DNA of 64,000 bases from contig CBDEGO010000006.1 of NCBI GenBank assembly GCA_965237995.1, forward strand, positions 186,001 to 250,000. The letters are read 5' to 3'. The number at the start of each line of letters is the position of its first letter. The stretch's first letter is position 1. This DNA comes from JAAELZ01 sp965237995. GTDB taxonomy: Bacteria > Pseudomonadota > Gammaproteobacteria > Arenicellales > Poriferihabitantaceae. The translations under genes and the position numbers were made by a program. Positions 63,931 to 64,000 of this stretch are shown piece by piece. Below the pieces are notes generated by a model. The model made no database searches, was not told where the DNA came from, and was given only the letters and a program-made list of their open reading frames with translations.

Positions 63931-64000
63931 ATTTAACTCACGCAATGGTTAATTTCATTTCGATATCGCTTAAAGTGCACATTATCAATTATAATATTGC

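Overview
The window reads as a chromosomal segment of a free-living gammaproteobacterium of moderate GC content. Supporting genes are lipid A and LPS-core enzymes, a FadL-type porin, SlyX, glutathione reductase, PrlC, the RoxA L16 hydroxylase, the hemA-prfA-prmC operon, and the def-fmt-rsmB-DUF4390-ntrY-ntrX block. A relative of Thiotrichales or Arenicellales would fit, but I cannot name the genus. I see no transposase, phage gene, CRISPR array, tRNA or rRNA gene. Almost all the DNA is housekeeping genes packed in operons, mostly on the minus strand.

Layout. 1-10805: partial cyoE, recG, ridA, slyX (plus), then nadD-HAD phosphatase-UbiA-type prenyltransferase-72 aa protein-ilvA, a class V aminotransferase, and cysG-cobO. 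10928-14530 (plus): comEC and roxA. 14606-17651 (minus): proXWV compatible-solute ABC importer with a terminator-like attenuator between proX and proW. 18008-30356: hemL, uvrD (plus), a small unknown protein, a PhyH-type dioxygenase, a membrane-anchored glutamate-synthase-like FMN protein, hemA-prfA-prmC, a FadL porin and a small cytochrome c. 30517-33006: dut and a split coaC/coaB, then rpiA (plus).

The most interesting part is 33232-45033. It is a variant of the conserved rpmH-rnpA-yidD-yidC-mnmE-mnmG cluster. Between mnmE and mnmG lies a two-gene ion-channel pair: a MotA/TolQ-like channel and a MotB-like single-span protein with a very long coiled coil. After mnmG, where rsmG-parA-parB usually follow, there is instead a complete T-box riboswitch (specifier codon ATC, UGGU bulge, competing antiterminator and terminator) that controls ileS. 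That ileS encodes a type 2 (eukaryote-like) isoleucyl-tRNA synthetase whose HIGH signature reads GIHH. A T-box and this enzyme type are both unexpected in this lineage and suggest a transferred cassette.

45139-53276: a GT-C glycosyltransferase, gor and prlC (divergent, 16 bp apart), a lipoprotein, a heptosyltransferase-like GT9 and an LpxL acyltransferase. 53337-61090 (plus): def-fmt-rsmB-DUF4390-ntrY-ntrX-SDR, a tight run with overlapping ends. In it NtrX lacks a recognisable GAFTGA motif. 61307-63880: an extended SDR and a lipoprotein with about seven degenerate 21-22 residue repeats and a C-terminal peptidoglycan-binding domain.

Functional themes are tetrapyrrole synthesis (hemA, hemL, cysG, cobO, cyoE), translation and its quality control (prfA, prmC, ileS, def, fmt, rsmB, mnmE, mnmG, roxA), envelope building (yidC, lpxL, GT9, GT-C, lipoproteins) and DNA repair (recG, uvrD).
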